Positions 1 to 9,226 of a DNA stretch of 64,000 nt are shown here, one piece after another. The position numbers were made by a program, and so were the translations under genes. Source of the stretch: Phytoamicus setariae. GTDB lineage: Bacteria > Pseudomonadota > Alphaproteobacteria > Rhizobiales > Rhizobiaceae. The stretch is taken from contig NZ_JAEQNC010000007.1 of NCBI RefSeq assembly GCF_016722925.1, forward strand, positions 248,001 through 312,000. The letters are read 5' to 3'. The notes under the pieces were generated by a model, which saw only the letters and a list, made by a program, of their open reading frames with translations, did no database searches and was not told the origin of the DNA. How positions within the stretch are numbered: position 1 is the stretch's first letter; each line of letters begins with the position of its first letter.

Positions 1-202
1 GCATGAGGATCTGGCGACGGCCGGTTTCGGGGCAGAGATCTCGGCGGTGGTCGCCGACGAGGCTTTCATGGAGCTCGATGCTCCCGTATCCCGCCTGACC
101 ATGCCCGACGTGACAAGCCCGCACAATCCGGCTCTCATGAGCTGGGCTGTGCCTTCCGCCGACACTATCAGTCAGAAAATCCTCTCCCTCCTGGAGTTCT
201 GA
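1..202 (+). CDS. 2-oxoacid dehydrogenase E1 component beta subunit, C-terminal end (partial)
   Basis: The reading frame enters at base 2 and ends with TGA at 200-202, giving the last 66 residues. The segment matches the C-terminal transketolase-like domain of E1-beta subunits: a stretch like GAEISAVVADEAFMELDAP, then a pattern like RLTMPDVTSPHNP that closes the cofactor/lipoyl site. The E2 gene starts 1 bp after the stop, so this is the E1-E2-E3 order of a thiamine-dependent 2-oxoacid dehydrogenase complex. E1 decarboxylates the oxoacid and acylates the lipoyl arm of E2. The natural substrate (branched-chain oxoacid, acetoin or pyruvate) cannot be decided from this fragment. Confidence 0.8.
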   Translation, partial: HEDLATAGFGAEISAVVADEAFMELDAPVSRLTMPDVTSPHNPALMSWAVPSADTISQKILSLLEF

Positions 203-203
203 G

Positions 204-1445
204 ATGTCCGAGCTTGTCGAAGTCAAGGTCCCGGCCGAGCAGGAGGGGACCACAGCCGTCGTGCGCAACTGGCTGAAAGCAATCGGTGATACGGTTTCGG
301 TCGACGATCCGCTGGTGGAGATCGAAACCGACAAGGTCACTCAGGAAATCCCCTCACCCGTCGCCGGCGTCCTGACCGAAATGTTGATGAAAAGCGGTGA
401 GGACGCGCAACCCGGCGCTGTGCTTGGGCGCATCCGCCAGGGCGAACGATCTTCAGCCACCAATGGCCATGCGACAGCGGCAAAGCTTCCTGCGGGGACT
501 GCCGCCCTTGATAACGAAATGCCGATCCGCTACTCGCCCGCTGTTCGGCGTGCTGCGGAAGAATACGGCATCGATCCCGCAACTGTAAAAGGAAGCGGCA
601 AGGGCGGCAGAGTGACCCGCATGGACATGGACGAAGCCAAAGCGTCAGGTCCGCGCGCGCCCCTATCTCCACCCGTTGCCGAAACGCCTCCTCCATTGGC
701 GCCCGAATTCAGGCAACCGGAACCGGTGATGCCTGCCATTGAACCAGCAATCGGCAGCCGCAGCGTACCACACTCGCCCATGCGCCTGGCGATTGCCCGC
801 AACATGGTCAATTCCGTCGCGACGGCGCCGCATGTATCGGCCGTCTTCGAAGCTGATTTCACCGCCATCATCCGGCACCGCGAGCGCAACAAGGCCCTGT
901 TGGCCGCTGAGGGCATCAACCTGTCCTACACGGCCTATATCATCGCAGCCTGCATTGCGGCCATGCGCAAGGTTCCCGAGATCAACAGCCGCTGGCATGA
1001 CGACCGCCTCGAAGTATTCAACGACGTCAATGTCGGCATTGGCACGGCGCTCGGCGACAAGGGGCTGATCGTGCCGGTGATCCATAAGGCACAACAGCTC
1101 TCGCTCGAAGGCATAGCCGCAAGGCTGCAGGATCTGACCACACGCGCCCGTAGCGGCGCATTGGATCCGGCAGATGTGCGCGGCGGCACCTTCACCATCT
1201 CCAATCACGGCGTATCCGGCTCGCTGCTGGCGACGCCGATCATCAACCAGCCGCAATCTGCCATCCTCGGCGTCGGCAAGGTCGAAAAGCGTGTCGTGGT
1301 GCGCGAAATCGACGGCACCGACACGATGCAGATCCGGCCGCTCGCCTATGTGTCGCTGACCATCGACCACCGGGCCCTCGACGGCTACCAGACCAACGCT
1401 TGGCTTTCTGAGTTCGTCGGCACGCTCGAGAACTGGCCATCATGA
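204..1445 (+). CDS. Dihydrolipoamide acyltransferase (E2) of a 2-oxoacid dehydrogenase complex
   Basis: This 413-residue protein has the three E2 parts in order. An N-terminal lipoyl domain (about 1-80) carries the lipoylation motif ETDKVTQ with Lys44. A peripheral-subunit (E3) binding domain lies near 105-141 (PAVRRAAEEYGID, then GSGKGGRVT). A C-terminal acyltransferase core ends in the catalytic HRALDG motif (His389 to Gly394). Ala/Pro-rich linkers separate the parts. E2 moves the acyl group from E1 onto CoA. The gene follows E1-beta with 1 bp between and overlaps the E3 gene by 4 bp, so the three are co-translated. A single lipoyl domain is usual for branched-chain and acetoin complexes. 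The substrate is not assigned. Confidence 0.88.
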   Translation: MSELVEVKVPAEQEGTTAVVRNWLKAIGDTVSVDDPLVEIETDKVTQEIPSPVAGVLTEMLMKSGEDAQPGAVLGRIRQGERSSATNGHATAAKLPAGTAALDNEMPIRYSPAVRRAAEEYGIDPATVKGSGKGGRVTRMDMDEAKASGPRAPLSPPVAETPPPLAPEFRQPEPVMPAIEPAIGSRSVPHSPMRLAIARNMVNSVATAPHVSAVFEADFTAIIRHRERNKALLAAEGINLSYTAYIIAACIAAMRKVPEINSRWHDDRLEVFNDVNVGIGTALGDKGLIVPVIHKAQQLSLEGIAARLQDLTTRARSGALDPADVRGGTFTISNHGVSGSLLATPIINQPQSAILGVGKVEKRVVVREIDGTDTMQIRPLAYVSLTIDHRALDGYQTNAWLSEFVGTLENWPS

Positions 1446-2851
1446 GCCCAACCCACGACTACGACGTGCTCGTCATCGGTGGCGGTCCGGGCGGCTATTC
1501 CTGTGCCATCCGGGCAGCCCAACTCGGGCTTCGAACGGCCTGCGTCGAGGAACGGGACAAACTGGGTGGCACCTGCCTGAATGTCGGCTGCATTCCCTCG
1601 AAATCGCTGCTTGACGCGTCCCACCATTTCGAGAGCGCCAGCAACGGCCATCTGGCCGCATTCGGCCTCCGGTTCGACAATGTCTCGTTCGATCTTGCTG
1701 CAATGATGCGCCAGAAGGACGATGTTGTCGCGTCGTTGGCAAAGGGCATCGACTTTCTGTTCAAGAAGCATGGCGTCACGCGCCTCAAGGGAACTGCGAG
1801 CTTCGCATCGCCTCATGCGATTGATATCGAAGGAAAGGCGGTAACGGCGCGGTCCATCATCATCGCCACCGGCTCCTCACCATCGGCCATTCCCGGGCTG
1901 GATATCGACAACGAATCCGGTCCTTTCGTGGACTCGACTGGTGCACTCGCACTGGCGCGTGTCCCCGAACACATGGTCGTCGTTGGCGGCGGCGTCATCG
2001 GGCTGGAACTCGGCTCCGTGTGGCGGCGGCTTGGCTCGAAAGTGACAGTGATCGAACTCCAAGACGACATCTTGCCCGGCATGGACAACGACGTGAGACG
2101 CGTCATGGCTAAACTCCTGAAGACGCAAGGCCTTGCACTCAGGACAGCGACATCAGTCGTCGATGCCGTAGCGGGCAACGCCAAAGCCGAACTAACGGTG
2201 CGCTCGTCGGCAAGCCAGTCGACGGAAACGCTGGTGGCCGATACCGTGCTCGTCGCCACGGGGCGCAAGGCCAACACCCGATCCCTGAAACTCGAAAATG
2301 CCGGGGTCGTGTCGGACGAGCGCGGCTTCATTCCCGTCGATTCCAGAGGCGCCACCGGCGTTGCAGGCATCTTCGCCATCGGCGATGTGACGCGCGGCCC
2401 GATGCTGGCGCATCGCGCGCAGGACGACGGCATTGCACTGGCCGAGCGACTGGCGGGAGGGTTCCGTCCAACAGACCACGATCTCATTGCCAGCGTGATC
2501 TACACCAAACCCGAAGCCGCCAGTGTCGGAAGGACCGAACAGGAACTGGTCGCGTCCGGCCATCCCTACCGCAAGGCTTTGGTGCCGATGTCATCCAACA
2601 GCCGGGCAAAAGTTCACCGGGAGACCGATGGCTTTGTCAAGCTGTTGGCGGAGGCAGGCTCCGGCAGGATCATCGGCGCTCATATCGTCGCCGGTGCTGC
2701 CGGCACGATTATTGCGCAAGCGGTTCAGGCGATGGAATTTTCCGCCACCGCCGAGGACATCGCCTATACCAGCCACCCGCATCCCGGCGAGAACGAAGCG
2801 ATCCGCGAAGCGGCGTTCCATCTGGTCGGCGCTCCCGTTCACGCAGCCTGA
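1442..2851 (+). CDS. lpdA: Dihydrolipoyl dehydrogenase (E3)
   Basis: This flavoprotein of 469 residues reoxidises the dihydrolipoyl arm of the neighbouring E2 with NAD+. The FAD-binding GGGPGG motif lies near residues 13-18. The redox-active disulfide is in GGTCLNVGCIPSK (Cys45 and Cys50). A second Rossmann motif, VVGGGVIGLELG, binds NAD. The C-terminal dimerisation domain ends with HPHPGENE, which supplies the catalytic His-Glu pair (about 447 and 452). The length is normal for the family. The start overlaps the E2 stop (ATGA), so translation is coupled. It is probably dedicated to this complex rather than the housekeeping Lpd. Confidence 0.93.
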   Translation: MSPTHDYDVLVIGGGPGGYSCAIRAAQLGLRTACVEERDKLGGTCLNVGCIPSKSLLDASHHFESASNGHLAAFGLRFDNVSFDLAAMMRQKDDVVASLAKGIDFLFKKHGVTRLKGTASFASPHAIDIEGKAVTARSIIIATGSSPSAIPGLDIDNESGPFVDSTGALALARVPEHMVVVGGGVIGLELGSVWRRLGSKVTVIELQDDILPGMDNDVRRVMAKLLKTQGLALRTATSVVDAVAGNAKAELTVRSSASQSTETLVADTVLVATGRKANTRSLKLENAGVVSDERGFIPVDSRGATGVAGIFAIGDVTRGPMLAHRAQDDGIALAERLAGGFRPTDHDLIASVIYTKPEAASVGRTEQELVASGHPYRKALVPMSSNSRAKVHRETDGFVKLLAEAGSGRIIGAHIVAGAAGTIIAQAVQAMEFSATAEDIAYTSHPHPGENEAIREAAFHLVGAPVHAA

Positions 2852-2887
2852 GACAGCATCTATCTTCCACCGACGATGGTTCAGGCC

Positions 2888-2920
2888 TCTCGCTTCCATC
2901 AGCGAGATGTGGTTTTCTCC
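2888..2920 (+). terminator. Possible rho-independent terminator after the E1-E2-E3 operon
   Basis: A perfect 7-bp stem (TCTCGCT / AGCGAGA, 2888-2907) with a 6-nt loop is followed by a short T-rich run (GGTTTTC). It sits 37 bp after the E3 stop. The stem is modest, so the call is tentative. Confidence 0.4.
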
Positions 2921-2993
2921 GGTTGCCAAATCAATCGAATGGCAATAGCCCGGTTGGAGACCGGCGCCGGAAATGCGCGGAGGAGGTACGGAA

Positions 2994-3032
2994 ATGAAGA
3001 TGCAGCAACCAATCAGGCAGGACGTGAAATGA
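2994..3032 (+). other. Possible 12-codon leader ORF coupled to the ureidoglycine aminohydrolase gene
   Basis: An ATG at 2994 sits behind the strongest Shine-Dalgarno in the area (GGAGGAGG at about 2979-2986). It opens a 12-codon frame reading MKMQQPIRQDVK and stopping at TGA 3030-3032. The stop overlaps the ATG at 3029 of the downstream gene (ATGA). The frame differs from that of the enzyme. It could be a translational-coupling leader. The composition says nothing about function. Confidence 0.35.
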
Positions 3033-3871
3033 GCGGCAGAACCTACTACGCACCCCATGGCGGCTCACCGCAGCAGACCGAACTCCTGACCGGCCGTGCC
3101 GTTTTCACGGAAGCCTATGCCGTCATCCCCAAGGGCGTGATGATGGATATCGTCACCAGCTACCTGCCCTTCTGGGAGCGCACCCGGCTCTGGGTCCTGT
3201 CGCGCCCGCTCTCCGGCTTTGCCGAGACCTTTTCGCAATACATCATGGAAGTCGAACCCGGCGGCGGCAGCGACCGGCCGGAAAATGATGCCGGCGCCGA
3301 GGGTGCGCTGTTTGTAGTCGAAGGCACGCTGACCGTGCATCTCGGCGGAAAAACCCATGTTATGCAGCCGGGCGGGTTCGCCTACATTCCGCCAGCCAGT
3401 TCGTGGACGGTCCGCAACGAAAGCGATGCGCCGGTGCGTTTCCATTGGGTCCGCAAGGCCTATGAACAGGTCGACGGTCTGGCGGTCCCCGATCCGATAT
3501 TTGTCAACGAAGCCGATGTCGCCCCCACGCCGATGCCTGGCACCGATGGCAAATGGGCAACCACGCGCTTCGTCGATCCGATGGATCTACGTCACGACAT
3601 GCATGTCACCATCGTCACATTCGAACCCGGCGCAGTCATTCCTTTTGCCGAAACGCATGTGATGGAGCACGGGCTCTACGTGCTCGAAGGCAAGGCCGTC
3701 TATCGCCTCAATCAGGATTGGGTCGAGGTCGAGGCCGGGGATTTCATGTGGTTGCGCGCCTTCTGCCCGCAGGCCTGCTACGCCGGCGGCCCGGGCAAGT
3801 TCCGCTATCTCCTCTACAAGGATGTCAACCGGCACATGAAACTCGGCCATCACGGCATCGCCCGGCGCTAA
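3029..3871 (+). CDS. allE: (S)-ureidoglycine aminohydrolase, double-cupin
   Basis: This 280-residue bicupin protein resembles E. coli AllE (YlbA) and plant UGLYAH. These enzymes release ammonia from (S)-ureidoglycine, a late step in allantoin/purine nitrogen recovery, using a Mn2+ centre. The N-terminal cupin holds EGALFVVEGTLTVHLGG. The C-terminal cupin holds ETHVMEHGLYVLEGKAVYRL, with the His/Glu/His metal ligands, and ends with CYAGGPGKFRYLLYKDVNR, as in AllE. The ATG at 3029 is chosen because rhizobial homologues begin Met-Ser-x-Arg-Thr-Tyr-Tyr-Ala-Pro; the in-frame extension to 2876 has no family likeness. No other allantoin gene is in view. It may be read through from a coupled leader. 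Confidence 0.88.
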   Translation: MSGRTYYAPHGGSPQQTELLTGRAVFTEAYAVIPKGVMMDIVTSYLPFWERTRLWVLSRPLSGFAETFSQYIMEVEPGGGSDRPENDAGAEGALFVVEGTLTVHLGGKTHVMQPGGFAYIPPASSWTVRNESDAPVRFHWVRKAYEQVDGLAVPDPIFVNEADVAPTPMPGTDGKWATTRFVDPMDLRHDMHVTIVTFEPGAVIPFAETHVMEHGLYVLEGKAVYRLNQDWVEVEAGDFMWLRAFCPQACYAGGPGKFRYLLYKDVNRHMKLGHHGIARR

Positions 3872-3888
3872 CCAGATCCGCCCGTCAC

Positions 3889-3908
3889 AGCAGCCCTTCG
3901 GGGCTGCT
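3889..3908. terminator. Bidirectional hairpin between convergent genes
   Basis: An 8-bp GC-rich perfect stem (AGCAGCCC / GGGCTGCT) is closed by a stable TTCG tetraloop. It lies between the aminohydrolase stop (3871) and the convergent enoyl-CoA hydratase stop (3908-3910). No T tract follows on either strand, so termination may be weak or the hairpin may protect 3' ends. Confidence 0.55.
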
Positions 3909-4681
3909 CATTCCGGCACCCAGCGGGGTTTGCGCTTTTCGCCAAACGCCGCTCGCCCCTCGCGCGCGTCCGGCGTATCGGCCACCAATCCGATCATGCG
4001 TTCGGCATAGGCGAGCCTCTCGTCTTGCGGCATGTCCTGCATTTCGCCAAACGCCGCCTTGCCCATGCGCATCGCAGAAGGCGAACCGCGCATCAGTTTT
4101 GCTATTACCGTGTCGATCACACCGTCGAGTTCTCCAGCAGGAACCGCGCGATTGATCAGGCCGTATCGCTCGGCCTCGGCCGCGTTCAGCGGTTCGCCAA
4201 GATAGGCCATTTCGCGCAAACGCCGCTGCGGCACCTGCCGCATCAGAGTCGTCGCGATCATCAACGGAAACACGCCGACCCGGACCTCCGGCGTACCGAA
4301 ATTCGCGTGGTCGGCGGCGTAGGCGAGATCGCAGGCTGAAACGAGACCCAGCCCGCCCCCGAACGCCGAGCCGTTGACGCGGCAAATTACCGGCTTGCTG
4401 CACGACCCGATCGCGCGAATAACATTGGCGATCGGATTGGCCCCGGCAGATGAGGCAAACATGCCGCCGTCAATGTCCTTCAGGTCGGCGCCAGCGCAAA
4501 ACGTCCGTTCGCCCGCACCCGTCAGCACCACGGCGCGAAGATCATCGTCGGCGGATGCTGCCGCAAACGCATCGACGAGCGCCTCGGTCAGCGACAGGTT
4601 CAGGGCATTGTGCACCGCCTGTCTGTTGAGCGTCAGCCAGAGCACTGACCCGTGACGTTCGGAAAGCAGTATACCCGTCAT
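3908..4681 (-). CDS. liuC: Methylglutaconyl-CoA hydratase (enoyl-CoA hydratase/isomerase family)
   Basis: This 257-residue crotonase-fold protein contains RTFCAGADLKDI and GSAFGGGLGL, the two loops that form the CoA oxyanion hole. As the last gene of a leucine/isovalerate operon it most likely hydrates 3-methylglutaconyl-CoA to HMG-CoA, the step between methylcrotonyl-CoA carboxylase and HMG-CoA lyase. The ATG at 4681 is preferred to an in-frame start further upstream because GGAGGTTGAT stands directly before it. It starts 1 bp after the HMG-CoA lyase stop. Sequence alone cannot separate it from other short-chain enoyl-CoA hydratases; the operon decides. Confidence 0.82.
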   Translation of the reverse strand: MTGILLSERHGSVLWLTLNRQAVHNALNLSLTEALVDAFAAASADDDLRAVVLTGAGERTFCAGADLKDIDGGMFASSAGANPIANVIRAIGSCSKPVICRVNGSAFGGGLGLVSACDLAYAADHANFGTPEVRVGVFPLMIATTLMRQVPQRRLREMAYLGEPLNAAEAERYGLINRAVPAGELDGVIDTVIAKLMRGSPSAMRMGKAAFGEMQDMPQDERLAYAERMIGLVADTPDAREGRAAFGEKRKPRWVPE

Positions 4682-4682
4682 A

Positions 4683-5603
4683 TCAACCTCCGGAAACCGT
4701 TCGTGACGCAAGAATGGCCCGCCCGGCCCGGGCCATATTGGGCCGCTTCAGCACTTCGCTGATCCAGTCGCCGATCCGCGCGACAGAACCGAGATCAACG
4801 CCTGTCTCGATCCCCAGTCCCTCCATCAGATAAAGCACGTCCTCGGTCGCGACATTGCCGTTGGCGCCGGGTGCATAGGGACAGCCGCCCAGGCCACCCA
4901 CGGAACTGTCGAACACCGAGATCCCTTCCTCGAGGCTGGCCAGCACATTGGCGATACCCTGCCCGTAGGTATCATGAAAATGCATGGCGATGCGTTCGCG
5001 CGGGATCGTGGCGGCAACCCGGTTGATCACGGTGCGTACCTTCGTTGCGGTGCCGACACCGATCGTGTCGCCGAGCGAGATTTCATAGCAGCCCATATCG
5101 TTGAGCGTGCGCGCCATCAGAGCAACCTCCTCCACATCGACCGTACCGTCATAGGGACAACCGGCGATGCAGGAAATGTAGCCGCGCACCCTCAGCCCGC
5201 TTGCATTGGCAAGATCGGCGACTGGCTCCAGCCGCTCGAGGCTTTCGGCCCGCGAGCAGTTGATGTTCTTGCGGCTGAAGCTTTCGGACGCGGAGACGAA
5301 GATCGCGATTTCCGTTACCCCGCAGGCAAGTGCGGCCTTGAGACCCTGCTCGTTCGGCACCAGCGCCGGATAGGACGTATCCGCCCGTCTTGCGATTGCC
5401 CGAAACACATCCACCGTGTCGGCCATTTGAGGCACTTTATGCGGCGACACGAAGGAACCGGCCTCCACCACCCGCAGGCCGGCGTCGGCGAGCCGCTCCA
5501 CGAGTTCGATCTTGACGGCGGTTGAAACAGCAATCGCCTCGTTCTGCAGCCCGTCCCGGGGGCCGACTTCCACAATCCTGACCTTATCGGGCAATGCCAT
5601 CAT
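4683..5603 (-). CDS. liuE: Hydroxymethylglutaryl-CoA lyase
   Basis: This 306-residue TIM-barrel lyase of the DRE-TIM family splits HMG-CoA into acetyl-CoA and acetoacetate, the last step of leucine breakdown. VEVGPRDGLQNE near the N terminus holds the metal-binding Arg-Asp pair. HFHDTYGQG supplies the HxH-type metal ligands. The family signature with the catalytic Cys follows (SVGGLGGCPYAPGANGNVAT). Several ATG codons lie in frame at 5609, 5603 and 5600. The one at 5603 has GGAGG at the best distance (7 nt) and gives Met-Met-Ala-Leu-Pro-Asp. The first one overlaps the carboxylase stop. Confidence 0.92.
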   Translation of the reverse strand: MMALPDKVRIVEVGPRDGLQNEAIAVSTAVKIELVERLADAGLRVVEAGSFVSPHKVPQMADTVDVFRAIARRADTSYPALVPNEQGLKAALACGVTEIAIFVSASESFSRKNINCSRAESLERLEPVADLANASGLRVRGYISCIAGCPYDGTVDVEEVALMARTLNDMGCYEISLGDTIGVGTATKVRTVINRVAATIPRERIAMHFHDTYGQGIANVLASLEEGISVFDSSVGGLGGCPYAPGANGNVATEDVLYLMEGLGIETGVDLGSVARIGDWISEVLKRPNMARAGRAILASRTVSGG

Positions 5604-5605
5604 GA

Positions 5606-7609
5606 TCATGCCTCCGGTTCGAACACGACAAGCAAAGCGCCCGCCTCGACCATGGTGCCGATGGCGCAATTGAAACTCGCGACCACGCCCTTGGACGGCG
5701 CGCGTACAGTGTGCTCCATCTTCATCGCCTCCATGACGACAAGTGGACGCCCTTTTTCGACTGCCTCGCCGGGCTTGGCGAGTATAGCACGAATGATCCC
5801 CGGCATGGGCGAAGCCAGTCCGCCCGAATGCGCTTCATCGATTTCGACATCCAGGTTATCGACGACGGCAACGCAGTGATTCAATCCGTCAACAACAAGC
5901 TCGAAGTGCTTGCCGTCCCTGAAGAAAAAGCCCTTTCTCCTGATACCTTCGAAGGTGGCGTGCAAGCTGCCGTCCGGTTCAAGCTTCCCTTCCACCGTCT
6001 GTACTTTCCCTTCCAGTTCTAGAAGGTAGGCTCCCGATCCATGCACCACCTGCAGTTCCGCACGTTGACCGCCGATGGAAAAATCAAGTCTTTCCCGCCT
6101 CGATGCGTTCAGGCGGAAAGCGCTCATATCAGCCCAGGGGCTATACGGATCGATTGATCTCGCGGCAGTATCGGCCATCTCCGCCCGCCGCGACAGCAGA
6201 AGTCCAAGTGCCGCCATGGCGACCAAATGCCATTGTGGCGCTTCCACCACCGGAAACAGAAGTCGTTCGTGGCGTTCGATAAAACCGGTATCGAGCTCAG
6301 CGGCAGCAAACTCTGGTTGAGCTGTCAGCCGTTCCAGAAAGCCCGCATTGTTGGCGACACCGCAGATCGCGACCTCGGCCAACGCTTTGCTGAGTCGCCG
6401 GACGGCAGATATCCGGTCGAGATCCCAAACAACCAGTTTTGCAATCATCGGGTCATAATGGACGGTGATCTGGTCTCCCTCGCGAATGCCGCTGTCGATG
6501 CGGAGGTTGGGACCGGCTTCCGGCAGACGCAGATGTGAAACCGGTCCCGTCGACGGCAGAAAGCCGTTGGCCGGATCCTCGGCATAAAGCCGCGCCTCGA
6601 TCGCATGACCGTTGATGTCGAGATTGGCCCAGCCCGCAGGCAGTGCTTCGCCAGCAGCAACGCGCAACTGCCATTCGACCAGATCGAGCCCAGTGATAAA
6701 CTCGGTCACGGGATGCTCGACCTGCAGGCGCGTGTTCATTTCCATGAAATAGAAATCGCCGTTGCCATCGAGCAGGAACTCGACTGTGCCCGCCCCTACA
6801 TAGCCGATGGCAAGGGCTGCAGCCACGGCTGTTTGTCCCATCCTACGGCGCAGTTCATCGGACAGCCCCGGGGCCGGCGCCTCCTCGATCACCTTCTGGT
6901 GACGCCGCTGGATCGAGCAATCGCGTTCGAACAGCGAGTAACAATTGCCATGACTGTCGGCAAAGACCTGGACCTCGACATGGCGCGGGCGCAGCAGGTA
7001 CTTTTCCAGCAGCATCCTGGCATCACCAAACGACGACAGGGCTTCACGCTTGGCACCCTCCAGTTCTTCCAGGAACATTTCGGGCGTCGCCGCAACCCGC
7101 ATGCCCTTGCCGCCGCCGCCAGCCGATGCCTTGATCAGCACGGGATAGCCGATCTGGGCGGCCTCCTCGCTCAGCCGGTCGTCTGCTTGTTCCTCGCCGT
7201 GGTAGCCGGGCACGACCGGCACCCCGGCGTCGGCCATAAGCGCCTTGGCTTCGCTCTTGCCCCCCATTGACCGGATTGCCGATGGCGGCGGACCAATGAA
7301 TACCATCCCGGCCTCGGCGCAGGCGGCAGCAAAACCAGCGTTTTCGGAAAGGAACCCATAGCCCGGATGGATCGCCTCAGCGCCTCTGGCTTTCGCCACC
7401 GCGATCACCTTTGCGATATCCAAGTAGGACTGGGCAGCGGGTGGCGGACCGATTTCATAGGCCTCGTCAGCCATGGCCGCGTGCCAAGCCTCGCGGTCTG
7501 CTTCGGAGTAGATGGCGACGGTCGAAACCCCCATCCGCTGGGCCGTACGGATGACGCGGACCGCGATTTCACCCCGGTTTGCGATCAGGATTTTTGAGAA
7601 CATCGCCAT
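5606..7609 (-). CDS. liuD: Methylcrotonyl-CoA carboxylase biotin-carrying alpha subunit
   Basis: This 667-residue biotin-dependent carboxylase subunit carries, in order, a biotin-carboxylase N domain (KILIANRGEIAVRVI), an ATP-grasp domain with the glycine-rich loop ASAGGGGKGM, a biotin-carboxylase C domain, a BT linker, and a C-terminal biotinyl domain with EAMKMEH (biotinylated Lys630). It carboxylates biotin with ATP and bicarbonate for transfer by the partner 2 bp upstream. Pairing with a carboxyltransferase, isovaleryl-CoA dehydrogenase and HMG-CoA lyase points to 3-methylcrotonyl-CoA rather than propionyl- or acetyl-CoA as substrate. Confidence 0.92.
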   Translation of the reverse strand: MAMFSKILIANRGEIAVRVIRTAQRMGVSTVAIYSEADREAWHAAMADEAYEIGPPPAAQSYLDIAKVIAVAKARGAEAIHPGYGFLSENAGFAAACAEAGMVFIGPPPSAIRSMGGKSEAKALMADAGVPVVPGYHGEEQADDRLSEEAAQIGYPVLIKASAGGGGKGMRVAATPEMFLEELEGAKREALSSFGDARMLLEKYLLRPRHVEVQVFADSHGNCYSLFERDCSIQRRHQKVIEEAPAPGLSDELRRRMGQTAVAAALAIGYVGAGTVEFLLDGNGDFYFMEMNTRLQVEHPVTEFITGLDLVEWQLRVAAGEALPAGWANLDINGHAIEARLYAEDPANGFLPSTGPVSHLRLPEAGPNLRIDSGIREGDQITVHYDPMIAKLVVWDLDRISAVRRLSKALAEVAICGVANNAGFLERLTAQPEFAAAELDTGFIERHERLLFPVVEAPQWHLVAMAALGLLLSRRAEMADTAARSIDPYSPWADMSAFRLNASRRERLDFSIGGQRAELQVVHGSGAYLLELEGKVQTVEGKLEPDGSLHATFEGIRRKGFFFRDGKHFELVVDGLNHCVAVVDNLDVEIDEAHSGGLASPMPGIIRAILAKPGEAVEKGRPLVVMEAMKMEHTVRAPSKGVVASFNCAIGTMVEAGALLVVFEPEA

Positions 7610-7610
7610 T

Positions 7611-9215
7611 TCACATCCTGAAAATGCCGAACCGGGTCGGCTCGATGGGGGCGTTCAACGCGGCGGAAATGGCCAGCCCCAGCACCATGCGCGTATCGGC
7701 CGGATCGATGATACCGTCGTCCCAGAGCCGGGCACTGGCGTAATAGGGATGGCCCTCGGTTTCGTATTTGTCACGGATCGGCGCCTTGAAGGCTTCTTCC
7801 TCGTCTGCACTCCAACTCTTGCCCTGCGCTTCCAATCCGTCTCGGCGCACCTGAGCCAGCACCGAGGCCGCCTGCTCGCCGCCCATGACGGAAATGCGCG
7901 CATTCGGCCACATCCAGAGGAATCTCGGCGAATATGCCCGGCCGCACATGCCGTAATTGCCGGCCCCGAAGCTGCCGCCGATCACCACGGTAAACTTCGG
8001 GACCTTGGCGCAGGCAACGGCAGTCACCAGCTTTGCCCCATCCTTGGCGATGCCGCCTGCCTCGTATTTCTTGCCGACCATGAAACCGGTGATGTTTTGC
8101 AGGAACACAAGGGGAATGCCGCGCTGGGCGCAGAGTTCGACGAAATGCGCTCCCTTCAGCGCCGATTCCGAAAACAGGATGCCATTGTTGGCGACGATGC
8201 CAACGGGATAGCCTGAAATATGGGCAAAGCCGCAGACCAGCGTCGTGCCGTAGAGTGCCTTGAACTCGTCGAAGGCGCTGGCGTCGACGATCCGGGCGAC
8301 TACTTCGCGCACGTCGAAGGGTTTGCGGGGATCGGACGGGACGATCCCATGCAATTCCTCCACGGGATAACAGGGCTCCTGAGGCGGACGAATATCGAGA
8401 TCGACGCGCTTTTTGCAATTGAGCGTGCCGACGATGCTCCGCGCCATCGCCAGTGCGTGCCGGTCGTCATTGGCGTAGTGGTCGGTAACGCCGGAAATGC
8501 GCGAATGGACGTCAGCACCACCCAGTTCCTCCGCAGTGACAACCTCGCCCGTTGCAGCCTTCACCAGTGGCGGACCGGCAAGGAAGATCGTGCCCTGGTT
8601 TTTCACGATGATCGACTGGTCGCTCATTGCGGGCACGTAGGCGCCGCCCGCCGTGCAGCTTCCCATCACCACGGCGATCTGCGGAATGCCCTCTGCCGAC
8701 ATGGTCGCCTGATTGTAGAAGATACGGCCGAAATGATCGCGATCGGGAAACACCTCGTCCTGGTTGGGCAGGTTTGCGCCGCCGGAATCCACCAAGTAGA
8801 TGCAGGGCAGACGGTTCTCGCGGGCAATCTCCTGCGCCCGCAGGTGCTTCTTCACCGTCAGCGGATAGTAGGTGCCGCCCTTCACCGTCGCATCGTTGAC
8901 GACGACGACGCATTCGCGACCGGAAACCCGACCAATACCCGTGAGAATGCCCGCGGCGGGAACTGGCTCGTCATAGACCTTGTAGGCCGCAAACTGCGAT
9001 AGCTCGAGAAAGGGTGTGCCGGGGTCGAGCAGGCCATCGATCCGGTCCCTCGGCAACAGCTTTCCCCGCGACAGATGCCGCGCCCGCGCTTTCTCCCCGC
9101 CCCCCATGGCGATCTCTCCAACCTTTGCGCGCAGGTCATCGACTAGGCTGCACATGTAGTCGCGGTTGGCTTGAAAAACCGGATCGTTGCGCAAGAGGCA
9201 GGATTTCAGTCTCAT
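7611..9215 (-). CDS. liuB: Methylcrotonyl-CoA carboxylase carboxyltransferase beta subunit
   Basis: This 534-residue carboxyltransferase of the crotonase-like type moves CO2 from biotin on the alpha subunit to 3-methylcrotonyl-CoA. The N half shows [20 protein letters not shown] and [17 protein letters not shown]. The C half shows [18 protein letters not shown], the [15 protein letters not shown] oxyanion segment and MGGEQAA, all typical of MccB/LiuB. The frame is open to a TTG at 9230. The ATG at 9215 is preferred because it follows a GAGGGA ribosome site and gives Met-Arg-Leu-Lys. It lies 11 bp after the isovaleryl-CoA dehydrogenase stop. Confidence 0.92.
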   Translation of the reverse strand: MRLKSCLLRNDPVFQANRDYMCSLVDDLRAKVGEIAMGGGEKARARHLSRGKLLPRDRIDGLLDPGTPFLELSQFAAYKVYDEPVPAAGILTGIGRVSGRECVVVVNDATVKGGTYYPLTVKKHLRAQEIARENRLPCIYLVDSGGANLPNQDEVFPDRDHFGRIFYNQATMSAEGIPQIAVVMGSCTAGGAYVPAMSDQSIIVKNQGTIFLAGPPLVKAATGEVVTAEELGGADVHSRISGVTDHYANDDRHALAMARSIVGTLNCKKRVDLDIRPPQEPCYPVEELHGIVPSDPRKPFDVREVVARIVDASAFDEFKALYGTTLVCGFAHISGYPVGIVANNGILFSESALKGAHFVELCAQRGIPLVFLQNITGFMVGKKYEAGGIAKDGAKLVTAVACAKVPKFTVVIGGSFGAGNYGMCGRAYSPRFLWMWPNARISVMGGEQAASVLAQVRRDGLEAQGKSWSADEEEAFKAPIRDKYETEGHPYYASARLWDDGIIDPADTRMVLGLAISAALNAPIEPTRFGIFRM

Positions 9216-9226
9216 TGCGCCATCCC

